From positions 1-52,344 of the forward strand of contig JAOTXX010000022.1 in assembly GCA_029862185.1 (NCBI GenBank): a stretch of 52,344 nucleotides of DNA, written 5' to 3'. Below are positions 1 to 9,102 of the stretch, piece after piece. The position numbers were made by a program, and so were the translations under genes. The notes under the pieces are model-generated. The model was not told where the DNA came from and ran no database searches. It saw only the letters and a program-made list of their open reading frames with translations. Numbering within the stretch: position 1 is the stretch's first letter; each line of letters starts with the position of its first letter. The stretch comes from Myxococcales bacterium. GTDB lineage: Bacteria; Myxococcota_A; Polyangia; Polyangiales; Houyiibacteriaceae.

Positions 1-64
1 AGGATGAGCACTAGCTGGCGCTCTGTCTTTCGCAGGCCTTTTTCGACTCTGGCGACCAGGCGGC

Positions 65-101
65 TTGACGTGGAGCCCTCGGCAAAATAGAACACGTTTC
101 A
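65..101 (+). promoter_or_regulatory. Operon A promoter with overlapping KstR-type operator
   Basis: A sigma70-like promoter is visible: TTGACG at 65-70, a 17-bp spacer, and TAGAAC at 88-93. The inverted repeat TAGAACACGTTTCA at 88-101 fits the actinobacterial KstR consensus TNNAACNNGTTNNA and covers the -10 hexamer, so a bound repressor would occlude the promoter. A near-identical site lies at the same spacing upstream of the hsaA-like gene. The site match is seen directly; its use by the KstR-like protein at 6243-6821 is inferred. Nothing else is recognisable in bases 1-64. Confidence 0.75.
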
Positions 102-142
102 CTTCTAGTGGACCTTTTTCTACCCGGAACCGGGAGGTGGAC

Positions 143-478
143 ATGGCCAGAGTAGCCAACACAGCAGAGTACTTCGACACCCTTGCCGATCGTTTCCTGG
201 CCGACCAGGCCAAGGGTGTGAACGCGACCATCCAGTACACCCTGTCCGGCGACGGTGGCGGCGAGTGGACCATCACGATCGCAGACGGCGAGTTCAAGGG
301 CGTGGAGACCGGTGGCGCCGAGAAGCCGACGCTCAACGTGATGATGGACGCGGCGAAGTTCGTCGAGATGGCAAATGGCGATCTAGACGGTCGCAAAGCG
401 TTCCTCACGCGAAAGCTCAAGGTGAAGGGGAACATCGCCCTCGCCCAGAAGATGCAGAAGTTCTTCCCACAGGGCTAA
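143..478 (+). CDS. SCP2 sterol-carrier domain protein
   Basis: A 111-residue protein consisting of a single SCP2 sterol-binding domain, a fold that holds lipids and sterol-CoA esters in a hydrophobic tunnel. The family-typical middle pattern is visible: a glycine-rich turn, a WTI strand, then a DGxxxG-like segment and a C-terminal KGNIALAQK helix. The ATG at 143 is chosen because GGAGG sits at 133-137; an in-frame ATG further upstream (65) lies inside the promoter and operator. As first gene of the steroid operon it may present steroid substrates or CoA thioesters to the downstream enzymes, which is inferred from context. Confidence 0.85.
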   Translation: MARVANTAEYFDTLADRFLADQAKGVNATIQYTLSGDGGGEWTITIADGEFKGVETGGAEKPTLNVMMDAAKFVEMANGDLDGRKAFLTRKLKVKGNIALAQKMQKFFPQG

Positions 479-505
479 TCAACGCTCAGGACGCGAAACA
501 CTGCC

Positions 506-1414
506 ATGAGCGAGATTCTTTCGGCGCCGTACGTTCTCGAATACACGTACACCCGGAGCACCGGGCCGGTGGTCGGCCGCTTCTTGGAAAGTCTTCGGTA
601 CGAAGTGCTCGAAGGCGTCAAGACGGCGGACGGTCGTGTGCTTTGCCCTCCTCTCGAATACGACGAGGAAGGTGAGCCGACGACGGACGAGTTCGTTCAG
701 TTGCGGCCGTCCGGCACGGTGAAATCTTGGTCATGGGTGCCGGAGCCCCGCAAGGGGCATCCGTTCGACCGCCCCTTCGCATGGGCCCTCATTCAAATCG
801 ACGGAGCCGACAATGCGATGGTCCATGCCGTCGATGCACAGAAGGCCAAACGGATGCGGACCGGGATGCGGGTGCGTCTGCGTTGGGCGGATGAGAAGCA
901 CGGCACGATCCACGATATCGCTTGCTTCGAGCCCATGGCTTCCTACGTGCCGAGTCCGGTTCATCTCGAGTACGACGTGAATCCTGGCAAGCACTACAGC
1001 GCGTATCTGCGCGGCCTGCAGGAGGGCAAGCTCATTGGCGGGCGCGATCCGGAGGCGGGGAAGGTGTACGTGCCGCCGCGCGGAGCGGACCCAATGACGG
1101 GCAACCCCACGGACGAGTACGTCGAAGTGGCCGACGTCGGCGTTCTCACCACGTTCGCGATCATTCGGATCCCGTTCGAGGGCCAGAAGCTCACGCCACC
1201 CTACTGCTTTGGCGCGATCGTCCTCGATGGCGCGGACAGTCCGATTTATCACCTGATCAGCGGGGTCCCGCACGACGAGATTCGGATGGGGATGCGAGTG
1301 AAGGCGAAGTGGAAGCCCCAGGATGAATGGGAGACTTCGCTCGAGAACATTCTTTACTTCGAGCCCACCGGCGAGCCGGATGCGTCCTTCGATAGCTACA
1401 AGGAGCATCTCTAG
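506..1414 (+). CDS. Double DUF35 (OB-fold) protein, Rv3521-like
   Basis: A 302-residue protein built of two DUF35-type units, roughly residues 1-150 and 150-302. Each has a helical linker, a degenerate zinc-ribbon stretch and an OB-fold ending in FEP. Single-unit DUF35 proteins normally carry CxxC pairs, but here the ribbon cysteines are largely lost in both halves. Members of this family are obligate partners of thiolase-like Ltp proteins; Ltp2 with the DUF35 domain of ChsH2 is the studied steroid aldolase. Length and the following two Ltp genes match the M. tuberculosis order Rv3521-Rv3522-Rv3523. It overlaps the next gene by one base, which suggests translational coupling and a physical complex. 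Confidence 0.8.
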   Translation: MSEILSAPYVLEYTYTRSTGPVVGRFLESLRYEVLEGVKTADGRVLCPPLEYDEEGEPTTDEFVQLRPSGTVKSWSWVPEPRKGHPFDRPFAWALIQIDGADNAMVHAVDAQKAKRMRTGMRVRLRWADEKHGTIHDIACFEPMASYVPSPVHLEYDVNPGKHYSAYLRGLQEGKLIGGRDPEAGKVYVPPRGADPMTGNPTDEYVEVADVGVLTTFAIIRIPFEGQKLTPPYCFGAIVLDGADSPIYHLISGVPHDEIRMGMRVKAKWKPQDEWETSLENILYFEPTGEPDASFDSYKEHL

Positions 1415-2469
1415 TGCGCGACGTCGCCATCGTTTCCTTTTCACAACTTCCGTCGGTGAAGGCGATCGACGCTACGGACGAGCCGGAGCTCGTTCAACCG
1501 GTCACCTCCGACGCGATGAAGCAGTTAGGTCTCACGCAGGACGACATCGGCTTCACCTGCTCCGGGAGCACCGACTACCTGCCGGGGCGCCCTTTCTCGT
1601 TCGTTGCGGCAGTCGATGGTCTAAAGGCGTGGCCGCCGATTCGCGAGTCACACGTCGAGATGGACGGGGCCTTTGCGCTCTACGAAGCTTGGGTTCGCCT
1701 CATGCACGGCGACATCGACACCGCACTGGTGTTTTCGTTCGGGAAGAGCTCGCTCGGCCCCGTTCCCGATATCTTGAACCTGCAGAACGACCCATATTAC
1801 GTCCAGCCCCTCGGGCTCGATTCGATCAGCGCCGCCGCGCTCCAGGCGCAGGCGATGATCGACGCGGGCAAGGCGACCGAGCGCGACTTTGCAGAGGTCG
1901 TAGCTCGCAGTCGAATGAACGCGATCGACAATCCAAACGCGCACATCAAGGGCGACTTCAGCGTGGACGAGATGCTCGAAGAGCCCTACATCAGCTCGCC
2001 GCTGCGCAAAAGCTTCTGTTCCCCACTTTCCGATTCGGCCGCGGCCATCGTGCTTGCCGTCGAAGACCGGGCGAGGGAGCTCGTGAAGAGGCCGGCATGG
2101 ATTCGCGGTATCGATCATCGGACCGAACCGCACGCACTCGGCCAACGCGACCTCACGACATCGCCGTCCTCAAAACTTGCTGCCGAGAAGGCGGGCCTCG
2201 TGCAGGGAAAGGTCGACTTGGCGGAGCTTCACGCACCCTTCGCCCATCAAGAGCTCATCTTGCGGGAAGCCATGGGCCTCGGTGACGAGGTGAGCGTCAA
2301 TCCCTCGGGCGGCGCCTTGGCCGCCAATTCGCTGATGACCGCCGGACTGATTCGCTTCGGTGAAGCGGCCAGCCGGATCCTCTCTGGAGATGCGGGTCGT
2401 GCTCTGGCGCACACCACCAATGGCGTCTGCCTTCAGCACAATCTGGTTGCCATTTTGGAGGGAGAATAA
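1414..2469 (+). CDS. Ltp4-like thiolase-fold lipid-transfer protein (probable steroid aldolase subunit)
   Basis: A 351-residue SCP-x/thiolase-fold protein starting at a GTG that shares its first base with the upstream stop codon. The nucleophilic-cysteine position of true thiolases is occupied by aspartate in the segment VEMDGAFAL, so classical thiolysis is unlikely. The C-terminal NPSGGALAAN loop of the thiolase fold is kept. Length matches mycobacterial Ltp4 (about 354 residues). Ltp3 and Ltp4 are known from Rhodococcus to be needed for degrading C24-branched sterol side chains, and related Ltp2 is a retro-aldolase. An aldol cleavage role with the DUF35 protein and the next gene is inferred. 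Confidence 0.75.
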   Translation: MRDVAIVSFSQLPSVKAIDATDEPELVQPVTSDAMKQLGLTQDDIGFTCSGSTDYLPGRPFSFVAAVDGLKAWPPIRESHVEMDGAFALYEAWVRLMHGDIDTALVFSFGKSSLGPVPDILNLQNDPYYVQPLGLDSISAAALQAQAMIDAGKATERDFAEVVARSRMNAIDNPNAHIKGDFSVDEMLEEPYISSPLRKSFCSPLSDSAAAIVLAVEDRARELVKRPAWIRGIDHRTEPHALGQRDLTTSPSSKLAAEKAGLVQGKVDLAELHAPFAHQELILREAMGLGDEVSVNPSGGALAANSLMTAGLIRFGEAASRILSGDAGRALAHTTNGVCLQHNLVAILEGE

Positions 2470-3617
2470 TGGCCGAGCCATGTGCGGTCATCGGGATTGG
2501 CCAGACCAAGCATCGTGAGAGCCGTCGCGATCTCTCGATTCCCGGCCTGGTTCGCGATGCAGCGCTCCGCGCTCTGCAAGACGCGGACATGACTTGGAAG
2601 GACATCGACTCCATCGTGATCGGGACCGCTCCAGACATGTTCGAAGGCGTCATGACGCCGGAGCTCTGGTTGTCCGACGCGCTCGGTGCGGCCGGGAAGC
2701 CGATGTTCCGCGTGCATACCGCCGGCTCGGTGGGTGGCTCGACCGCCGTGGTGGCCGCCCATCTCATTCAAGGAGGCGTTCACGAGAAGGTCCTCACCCT
2801 GGCGTTCGAGAAGCAGAGCGAGTCCAACGCCATGTGGGCGCTCTCGCCGGCCATTCCGTTCCAGCCTCAGCTCGTTGCCGGTGCCGGCGGCTACTTTGCG
2901 CCGCTCATGCGTTCGTACATCCGCCGTGCAGACGCGCATCCGGACACCGGCTGCATGGTAGCCGTGAAGGACCGCCAGCATGGCTTGCTCAACCCGAATG
3001 CCCACCTCCACCTCGACCAGACGCTCGAACAGGTGAAAGCCTCACCAATGCTCTGGGATCCCATTCGCTATTCGGAGACCTGTCCCTCCTCCGACGGCGC
3101 CGTGGCGATGGTCCTCGTGAGCGAGAAACACGCAGGACGAGTGAAGAACCCGGCCTGGGTGAAGGGCACATCGGTCCGAACCGAACGCACGTTCTTTGCG
3201 GGGCGTGACCAGGTGAACCCGGCCGCCGGCAAGCTTTGCGCCAAAGACGTTTACGACGAGGCGGGCATCCGCAACCCGCTCAAGGAGATCGACTGCGCCG
3301 AGGTCTATGTCCCGTTCTCCTGGTTCGAGCCGATGTGGCTCGAGAATCTAGGCTTCGCCGAACAAGGCGAGGGGTGGAAGATGACGATGGAAGGCAAGAC
3401 GAAGATCGGCGGAGAGATGCCCTGGAACATGTCTGGTGGCGTCATGTGCACCAACCCGATTGGAGCCAGTGGCATGCTCCGATTTGCGGAGTCCGCGCGC
3501 CAGGTGCGCGGAACGGCAGAACGGCATCAGGTCGACGGTGCGAAGGTCGCGCTCGGCCACGCCTACGGAGGCGGCTCGCAGTTCTTCGCGATGTGGATCG
3601 TGAGCTCGGAGCGCTGA
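2469..3617 (+). CDS. Ltp3-like thiolase-fold lipid-transfer protein (probable steroid aldolase subunit)
   Basis: A 382-residue thiolase-superfamily protein. It starts with the SCP-x hallmark VIGIGQTKH and ends with GHAYGGGSQFFAM, which holds the conserved C-terminal glycine loop. The usual NACASG active-site segment reads TAGSVGG here, so the nucleophilic cysteine is missing as in the preceding gene. Length fits mycobacterial Ltp3. ATG overlaps the previous stop codon by one base. Two adjacent Cys-less paralogues and a DUF35 protein suggest a hetero-oligomeric C-C lyase acting on a beta-hydroxy sterol-CoA side chain; this is inference from family and context. Confidence 0.75.
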   Translation: MAEPCAVIGIGQTKHRESRRDLSIPGLVRDAALRALQDADMTWKDIDSIVIGTAPDMFEGVMTPELWLSDALGAAGKPMFRVHTAGSVGGSTAVVAAHLIQGGVHEKVLTLAFEKQSESNAMWALSPAIPFQPQLVAGAGGYFAPLMRSYIRRADAHPDTGCMVAVKDRQHGLLNPNAHLHLDQTLEQVKASPMLWDPIRYSETCPSSDGAVAMVLVSEKHAGRVKNPAWVKGTSVRTERTFFAGRDQVNPAAGKLCAKDVYDEAGIRNPLKEIDCAEVYVPFSWFEPMWLENLGFAEQGEGWKMTMEGKTKIGGEMPWNMSGGVMCTNPIGASGMLRFAESARQVRGTAERHQVDGAKVALGHAYGGGSQFFAMWIVSSER

Positions 3618-3629
3618 GCAGGAGGCACG

Positions 3630-5234
3630 ATGGAATATAATCTTGCAGATCTTTACGAGGCGATTGCGGACGCGGTTCCGGATAACGTGGCACTGGCCTC
3701 GGGAGACGTCCACCACACCTACGCAGAGCTCGATAAGCGGGCCAACCGCCTGGCGCACTACTTCACATCACGCGGTATTGGTCCTGGCGACCATGTCGGG
3801 CTGCATCTCTTCAACGGTCACGAGTTCGTCGAAGCAATTCTGGCGCTCTTCAAGATCCGGGCCGTGGGAATCAACATGAACTACAGGTTCGTAGGACCCG
3901 AAGTTCGCTACATGATCGAGAACGCGGACCTGGTGGCGGTGATCACCCAGCGCCGCTTTGTGCCGGTCATCAACGAGGCGATGGAAGGTCGCGAGCCGCT
4001 CAGGTCGCTCATCGTGATCGAAGATGGTGCCGATGCGATCACCGACCAAGAGTCGATCGAATACGAGGCAGCGCTCGCGCAAGGGTCCGAAGAGCGAGAT
4101 TTCGGGTCGAGGTCTGGCAAAGACCTCTACATCATCTACACCGGTGGGACGACAGGGATGCCCAAGGGCGTCATGTGGCGGCATGAGGACTTGTTCTTCA
4201 CCGGGCTCCAAGGCGGTTCGCCAGGTGGTGACCCCGTCGAATCGCCGGAGCAGCTCATCGAGCAGGCCAAAGAGGGCTGGTACACCGTCACCATGCTCCC
4301 CTGCGCGCCGTTCATTCACGGTGCCGCGCAGTGGACGCAGTGGATCTGCCACACGACGGGTGGGAAGCTCGTGCTTCAACACGGCCCAAGCTTCGACGCA
4401 AAGCGCATTCTGTCACTCATTGCCGAAGAGGACGTGTCGACCATTTCGCTCGTAGGCGATGCGATGGCGATCCCTCTGGTCGAGGAGCTCAAGAAGGGCG
4501 ACTACGACATGTCGAACCTGGCCGTCATCGCCTCTGCTGGAGCGATCCTTTCGGCGAGCATCCAGGACGAGCTCGAAGCACTTCTTCCGGACGTGATGAT
4601 CATCAACAGCTTTGGGACAAGCGAGTCGGGCGACCTCGGTCGCGCAGCGGGTGATGAGGAGAGCCACGAGAACCGCCCGTCGTTCTACATGGGTGACGAG
4701 GTCACCGTTCTCGACGAAAACGGTGAGCAGATCGAGCCAGGGTCGGGCAAGATTGGCATGGTCGCTCGATCGGGCCGACTGCCCATCGGTTATTACAAAG
4801 ACCCCGAGAAGACCGCGGAGCGCTTCAAGGAGTTCAACGGGAAGCGCTGGGTCGTGCCCGGGGACTTCGCCACCATCGAAGAAGACGGCCGTATCACGTT
4901 CCTCGGCCGGGGCAGCAAATGCATCAACACCGGTGGGGAGAAGGTCTTCCCCGAAGAAGTGGAAGAAGCCTTGAAGGCGCACCCGAACGTCATCGACGCG
5001 CTCGTCGTTGCGGTTCCAGATCCTCGCTTCGGCTCCAAGGTCGCTGCGGTCTTCAATACGCGTGGCAATCAACAGCTTTCTCTCGATGAGGTACAGCAGC
5101 ACTGCCGTAAGCACATCGCCGGGTACAAGGTCCCCAGGCAGATCACCATTACCGAGACGGTTTCCCGCATGCCGAGCGGGAAGCCCGACTACAAGTGGGC
5201 GGAGGAGATCGCCCGAAATCAGGCGAGCGCCTAG
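3630..5234 (+). CDS. FadD19-like steroid side-chain acyl-CoA synthetase
   Basis: A 534-residue ANL-superfamily ligase that activates a carboxylate to its CoA thioester through an acyl-AMP. The P-loop-like motif YTGGTTGMPKG is at residues 170-180 and is followed by VMWRHED, very like the FadD19 branch of actinobacterial steroid ligases. NSFGTSESG (A5 region), the GDFATIEEDG hinge region and a C-terminal lysine in PSGKPDYKW complete the fold. AGGAGG-like Shine-Dalgarno bases precede the ATG. FadD19 enzymes activate the C26 carboxylate of sterol side chains, including C24-branched ones, and this fits the neighbouring Ltp3/Ltp4 genes. Exact chain-length specificity cannot be read from sequence. 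Confidence 0.8.
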   Translation: MEYNLADLYEAIADAVPDNVALASGDVHHTYAELDKRANRLAHYFTSRGIGPGDHVGLHLFNGHEFVEAILALFKIRAVGINMNYRFVGPEVRYMIENADLVAVITQRRFVPVINEAMEGREPLRSLIVIEDGADAITDQESIEYEAALAQGSEERDFGSRSGKDLYIIYTGGTTGMPKGVMWRHEDLFFTGLQGGSPGGDPVESPEQLIEQAKEGWYTVTMLPCAPFIHGAAQWTQWICHTTGGKLVLQHGPSFDAKRILSLIAEEDVSTISLVGDAMAIPLVEELKKGDYDMSNLAVIASAGAILSASIQDELEALLPDVMIINSFGTSESGDLGRAAGDEESHENRPSFYMGDEVTVLDENGEQIEPGSGKIGMVARSGRLPIGYYKDPEKTAERFKEFNGKRWVVPGDFATIEEDGRITFLGRGSKCINTGGEKVFPEEVEEALKAHPNVIDALVVAVPDPRFGSKVAAVFNTRGNQQLSLDEVQQHCRKHIAGYKVPRQITITETVSRMPSGKPDYKWAEEIARNQASA

Positions 5235-5268
5235 ACCTGCACAATCAGGTGCCAGCACCAGAGGAACC

Positions 5269-6240
5269 ATGTCAGCAGCACAAGACGAAGAGGAGCTTTT
5301 TCCTGGCTATCCGCGCGGATGGTTCGTCATCGGCGTGTCGGCCGAGCTCGCAGCGGGCGACGTCAAACCGATCCAATACTTCGGCAGGCAAATGGTTTTG
5401 TATCGTGCCGAAAGTGGCGCGGCGATCGTGCATGACGCGTTTTGTCCTCACTTGGGCGCGCACCTCGGACACGGTGGCAAAGTGGTCGGCGAGACGATCC
5501 GGTGCCCGTTTCATGGCTGGCGCTTCGACGAAACGGGCAGGTGTGTGGACGTCCCGTACGCCAAACGGATTCCGCCGCGCGCCTGCGTCAATAACCGCCC
5601 CGTGCAGGAGCACAATGGTTTGATCTTCATGTGGAATGCTCGCGTCGAAGGCGAAGCGCCGACCTGGGAGATTCCCGACATCCCCGAATACGGCAGTGAA
5701 GGCTGGACCGACTGGGGCGCGGAGTTGATCGACATCAAGACCCACCCGAAAGAAATCGTCGAGAACCTGGCGGACAAGGGGCACTTCGGTCCGGTGCATG
5801 GCACTTGGGCCAATGAATTTGGCAACGAGTTCAAGGACCACATCGGCATTCAGAGGGTGAAGGGAGTCGCCTATCCGCGCGGCGGAGGCGAAGATCACTT
5901 CGAGCTCCAGTCTACGTACTACGGACCGGGCTACATGCTCACCGAGATGCAGAGCGTGCTGCCGAACATCATGCTTCTGTGTCACACGCCCGTCGATAAG
6001 AACCGCGTTCAAGTTCGGATCGGCGCGATGATCGACATCTCGAACGTCAAAGAGGGCAAAGATCAGTTTCAGGAAGGGTACCGCGAAAACATCATCGTCG
6101 GCTTCAAGGAAGACATCGCGATTTGGGAAAACAAGAAGTACCGAACACGACCGATTCTCTGCGACGGTGATGGCGATGTGGGAGCCTTGCGCCGCTGGTA
6201 TCAGAAGTTCTACATGCCCCAGGCAGAGGTTGGATATTGA
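5269..6240 (+). CDS. kshA: KshA-like Rieske oxygenase (3-ketosteroid 9-alpha-hydroxylase oxygenase component)
   Basis: A 323-residue Rieske non-heme iron oxygenase. The [2Fe-2S] ligands are C59-P-H61 and C79-P-F-H82 (CxH-17-CxxH). The mononuclear iron site is H172 and H177 in ENLADKGHFGPVH, with D282 as candidate third ligand. The C-terminal LRRWYQKFYM is strikingly KshA-like. KshA hydroxylates C9 of 3-ketosteroids, opening ring B together with KstD. The ATG at 5269 follows AGAGGAA. It is about 60 residues shorter than actinobacterial KshA, mainly at the N-terminus. Its reductase KshB is not in the window. A different steroid position as target remains possible. Confidence 0.78.
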   Translation: MSAAQDEEELFPGYPRGWFVIGVSAELAAGDVKPIQYFGRQMVLYRAESGAAIVHDAFCPHLGAHLGHGGKVVGETIRCPFHGWRFDETGRCVDVPYAKRIPPRACVNNRPVQEHNGLIFMWNARVEGEAPTWEIPDIPEYGSEGWTDWGAELIDIKTHPKEIVENLADKGHFGPVHGTWANEFGNEFKDHIGIQRVKGVAYPRGGGEDHFELQSTYYGPGYMLTEMQSVLPNIMLLCHTPVDKNRVQVRIGAMIDISNVKEGKDQFQEGYRENIIVGFKEDIAIWENKKYRTRPILCDGDGDVGALRRWYQKFYMPQAEVGY

Positions 6241-6242
6241 AC

Positions 6243-6821
6243 ATGGATGATCGAGCCAGGCGCATCGTTGAAACGGCCGTCGCATTGGCGGAGCGAGACG
6301 GATACCAGGCAGTTCGGCTGCGGGACGTCGCGGCTACTGCCCAAGTTGCGCTCGGCACCGTCTACAAGCGCTTCGCCAGCAAAGAAGAGATCCTCATCGC
6401 GGCGCTCGAACAGGAGAGCGAGAAGCTCGTCGCGAAGATTGGCAAGAAGCCCGTTCCCGGCGATGGCTCGCGAGAACGCGTGCACTTCGTCTTCTCGGCA
6501 CTCACCAAAGGGCTTCTGCGTCGGCCCAACCTCGCAAAGGCTCTGGTTCGATCGTTGGCCTCCGGTGACCCGAACATCACGGAGCGAGTTGCTAGCTTTC
6601 ATGCACTCATTACAGCAATGGTCATGGCTGCGATTCGTGGCGAAGCTGCGTCCGAGCAAGCGGAGTGGGGCGGGGACGTCGACGAACGCGAGCGCACCAT
6701 TGCTTCGATTCTGCAAAACGTTTGGTTTGCTTCCTTCGTCGGCTGGGCCGGTGGTTTGCATGAGGGGTCCCAGCTTCTCTCGGACATCGACAAGACGACT
6801 GAGCTCCTATTGACTGACTAG
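6243..6821 (+). CDS. kstR: KstR-like TetR-family repressor
   Basis: A 192-residue TetR-family regulator. The helix-turn-helix is at about residues 25-45 (RLRDVAATAQVALGTVYKRF). Similarity to KstR extends beyond the HTH: the N-terminal RRIVETAVALA helix and the C-terminal NVWFASFVGW segment correspond to conserved parts of mycobacterial KstR, which represses sterol catabolism and is released by 3-oxo-cholestenoyl-CoA. The ATG at 6243 lies 2 bases after the kshA stop codon; a TTG at 6237 is less likely. It is the last steroid gene of operon A, whose promoter carries a KstR-type operator, so autorepression is inferred. Confidence 0.8.
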   Translation: MDDRARRIVETAVALAERDGYQAVRLRDVAATAQVALGTVYKRFASKEEILIAALEQESEKLVAKIGKKPVPGDGSRERVHFVFSALTKGLLRRPNLAKALVRSLASGDPNITERVASFHALITAMVMAAIRGEAASEQAEWGGDVDERERTIASILQNVWFASFVGWAGGLHEGSQLLSDIDKTTELLLTD

Positions 6822-6858
6822 GCGAGGGCGCATCAACTCTGCTCAGCGATTTCGATGG

Positions 6859-8958
6859 GTGCTTCCTTGTCCAAAAGGCTGCGAGAACGCACTCGCTCAG
6901 GAGGTCAAGGACCTGGACATCGAGGTCGCCGACGTGCGTCCGACCGCGGCGCATGTGTTGGCAAGCTTGCAGGAAGGCTACCGTCTCTGCTTGTGGTCGC
7001 GCGTAGCATCGCGAGTTCTGCTCCCGCTCCTGGAGGTGGATGCCGACGATGATGCGGCGCTCTACGAGGCTCTCCGAGCGGTTCCCTGGTGGGAGCATTT
7101 CGACGCGAAGCAAACCTTTGCGATCGGTACCTCGCAGGCCCCGAGGAGCCCCTCTCCTTCGCACTACTGGGTGCAACGCGCGAAGGACGCCATCGTCGAT
7201 AGCTTTCGAGATCATTCGGGCTCGCGTCCAAGCATCGACAAGAAAGCTCCTGCGATTCGCCTTCACCTGCACATCGGCGAACGGCACCACGAGCTCGCTC
7301 TCGATTTCTCCGGGGAGGCGTTGCACCGGCGCGGCTACCGCAAAGCGGGTGGGAAGGCGCCTCTCAAGGAAAACCTCGCCGCGGCGATTCTCTATCTCGC
7401 CGGATGGCCGGAGGCGGCCCGCCAAGGATTGTCGCTCATGGACCCGACCTGCGGGTCCGGCACGTTCTTAATCGAAGCGGCCCTGATGGCCACGAATTGT
7501 GCGCCGGGTCTCCTGCGCGAGCGTTTCGGCTTCGAACACTGGCGCAAGCACGACGCCTCTGCATTCGAATCGGAGCGGGACGCGGCGCTGACGGCTCGGC
7601 GGCAGGCATGTCCGGCGAGAATCTTCGGTTGCGACGCATCTGAGCAGGCGCTGAGCTACGTCCAGGAGAACCTCACGGCCGCAGGCGTCGAACAACACGT
7701 CTCACTGGCGGTCAGAGAGCTTTCCGAAGTCGAAAGACCAACCGACGCGGGCATCTTGGTGTGCAATCCACCCTACGGTCACCGGCTCGGGGACGAGGGC
7801 ACCCTCTTCTTGTTCTATCAGTCGCTCGGAGATGCCCTCAAACGCGCATTCGACGGATGGACCGCCTACGTGTTCGCCGCCCACGGGGGCAATCTCAAGC
7901 ACCTCGGTCTTCGACCCGCGCGCCGCCACGTCCTCTACAATGGCGCGATCGAGTGTCGATTGGTGGAGATCCCCGTGCGCGGAGCGATGGGTGGAGAGTC
8001 CGCAAAGCCGCCCGCCTGGCGAAAGCCAAGCGAGAAGGCGTCGATGTTCGCCAACCGGATCAAGAAGAACAAGAAGAAGTGGGGGCGCTGGGCAAAGCGC
8101 AATGGAATCGAATGCTACCGGATCTACGATGCCGACATCCCCGAGTACCACGTCGCTGTCGACCGCTATGGCCCGAAAGCCGTGGTTCACATTTTCCAGA
8201 AAGAACGTGACGCGGACGACGATCGCGCCAAGCAGCGCGTGCAAGATGTCCTGCTGACACTTCCCGAGGCGCTTGGAATCGACCCCGGCGACCTGGTGGT
8301 GAAGGTCCGGCGCAAACACGAGCAAGGCGACCAATACGCACGCATCTCACAGCAAGAAAGCGACATGCTCGTGAGCGAAGGTGACCTCCGCTTCGTGGTC
8401 AACGTGGAAGACCGAATCGACACCGGTCTCTTCTTGGATCACCGGACCGTCCGCGCCTATGCTCAGGAGCACTGCGAGGGCAAGCGCATGCTGAACCTCT
8501 TTGCGTACACCTGCTCAGTCAGCGTCGCCGCAGCGGTCGGCGGAGCCAAGCAGACCAGCAGCGTCGACCTGTCCAACACCTACCTGGACTGGGGCAAGAA
8601 GAACTTCGAGGCCAATGGCATCGACCCGGCAAAGCACCGATTCATCCGAGACGATGCCACCCGCTGGATCGCCCGGGACCGGAACAGCTACGACTGGATC
8701 TTCATCAACCCGCCCACGTTCTCACGCTCCAAGATGAGCAAAGGCGCGTTCAACATACACAAAGACCACAAGAGCCTGATCGAGGACGCCATGAGCTCGC
8801 TCGACAAGAAGGGAGAGTTGCTCTTCACAACCCATGCCCGCGCCTTCGAGCTCGACGAAGCGATCACGCGCCGCTTCCGAGTCGAAGACGCGACCAAGGA
8901 ATTCGTGCCGCCCGACTTCGTGAGATATCCGTTTCAGGCATATCGCCTCCGTCGATAG
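6859..8958 (+). CDS. rlmL: Bifunctional 23S rRNA methyltransferase RlmKL
   Basis: A protein of about 699 residues that fuses RlmL (m2G2445) and RlmK (m7G2069) activities on 23S rRNA. It has an N-terminal THUMP region, then a first methyltransferase domain with DPTCGSGTF at 195-203 and catalytic NPPYG at 303-307. The second domain has LNLFAYTCS from 545 and INPPTF at 616-621. GTG at 6859 is the first usable start; upstream frame codons have no ATG, and homologues have a few more N-terminal residues, so the start is uncertain. It lies 37 bases after kstR and may receive its transcription. Its stop codon TAG is the first three bases of the repeat element at 8956-9102. Confidence 0.9.
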   Translation: MLPCPKGCENALAQEVKDLDIEVADVRPTAAHVLASLQEGYRLCLWSRVASRVLLPLLEVDADDDAALYEALRAVPWWEHFDAKQTFAIGTSQAPRSPSPSHYWVQRAKDAIVDSFRDHSGSRPSIDKKAPAIRLHLHIGERHHELALDFSGEALHRRGYRKAGGKAPLKENLAAAILYLAGWPEAARQGLSLMDPTCGSGTFLIEAALMATNCAPGLLRERFGFEHWRKHDASAFESERDAALTARRQACPARIFGCDASEQALSYVQENLTAAGVEQHVSLAVRELSEVERPTDAGILVCNPPYGHRLGDEGTLFLFYQSLGDALKRAFDGWTAYVFAAHGGNLKHLGLRPARRHVLYNGAIECRLVEIPVRGAMGGESAKPPAWRKPSEKASMFANRIKKNKKKWGRWAKRNGIECYRIYDADIPEYHVAVDRYGPKAVVHIFQKERDADDDRAKQRVQDVLLTLPEALGIDPGDLVVKVRRKHEQGDQYARISQQESDMLVSEGDLRFVVNVEDRIDTGLFLDHRTVRAYAQEHCEGKRMLNLFAYTCSVSVAAAVGGAKQTSSVDLSNTYLDWGKKNFEANGIDPAKHRFIRDDATRWIARDRNSYDWIFINPPTFSRSKMSKGAFNIHKDHKSLIEDAMSSLDKKGELLFTTHARAFELDEAITRRFRVEDATKEFVPPDFVRYPFQAYRLRR

Positions 8959-9102
8959 GGGACACTCTCCGGGGTTCCAACCCCTGGGAATCACTTCATT
9001 CCCACTGCAAGGATCGCAACGGCTTCCGCGAGGCGACGCTGCGATCTTTGTCGGGGGAGCGGCGTGATTTCGGACGCTTAGGGGGGTAGAGAGTGTCCCC
9101 TA
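8956..9102. repeat. Palindrome-ended intergenic repeat, copy A (MITE/REP-like)
   Basis: A 147-bp element bounded by a perfect 14-bp inverted repeat: TAGGGGACACTCTC at 8956-8969 and its complement at 9089-9102. Copy B at 29911-30082 shares the ends and internal blocks GGATCGCARCGRCTTC and GCTGCGATCTT. The TAG stop codons of rlmKL (+ strand) and of the amidohydrolase (- strand) both lie inside the terminal repeats. It may also serve as a bidirectional terminator for these convergent genes. No coding capacity was seen. The repeat is seen directly; mobility is inferred. Confidence 0.75.
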
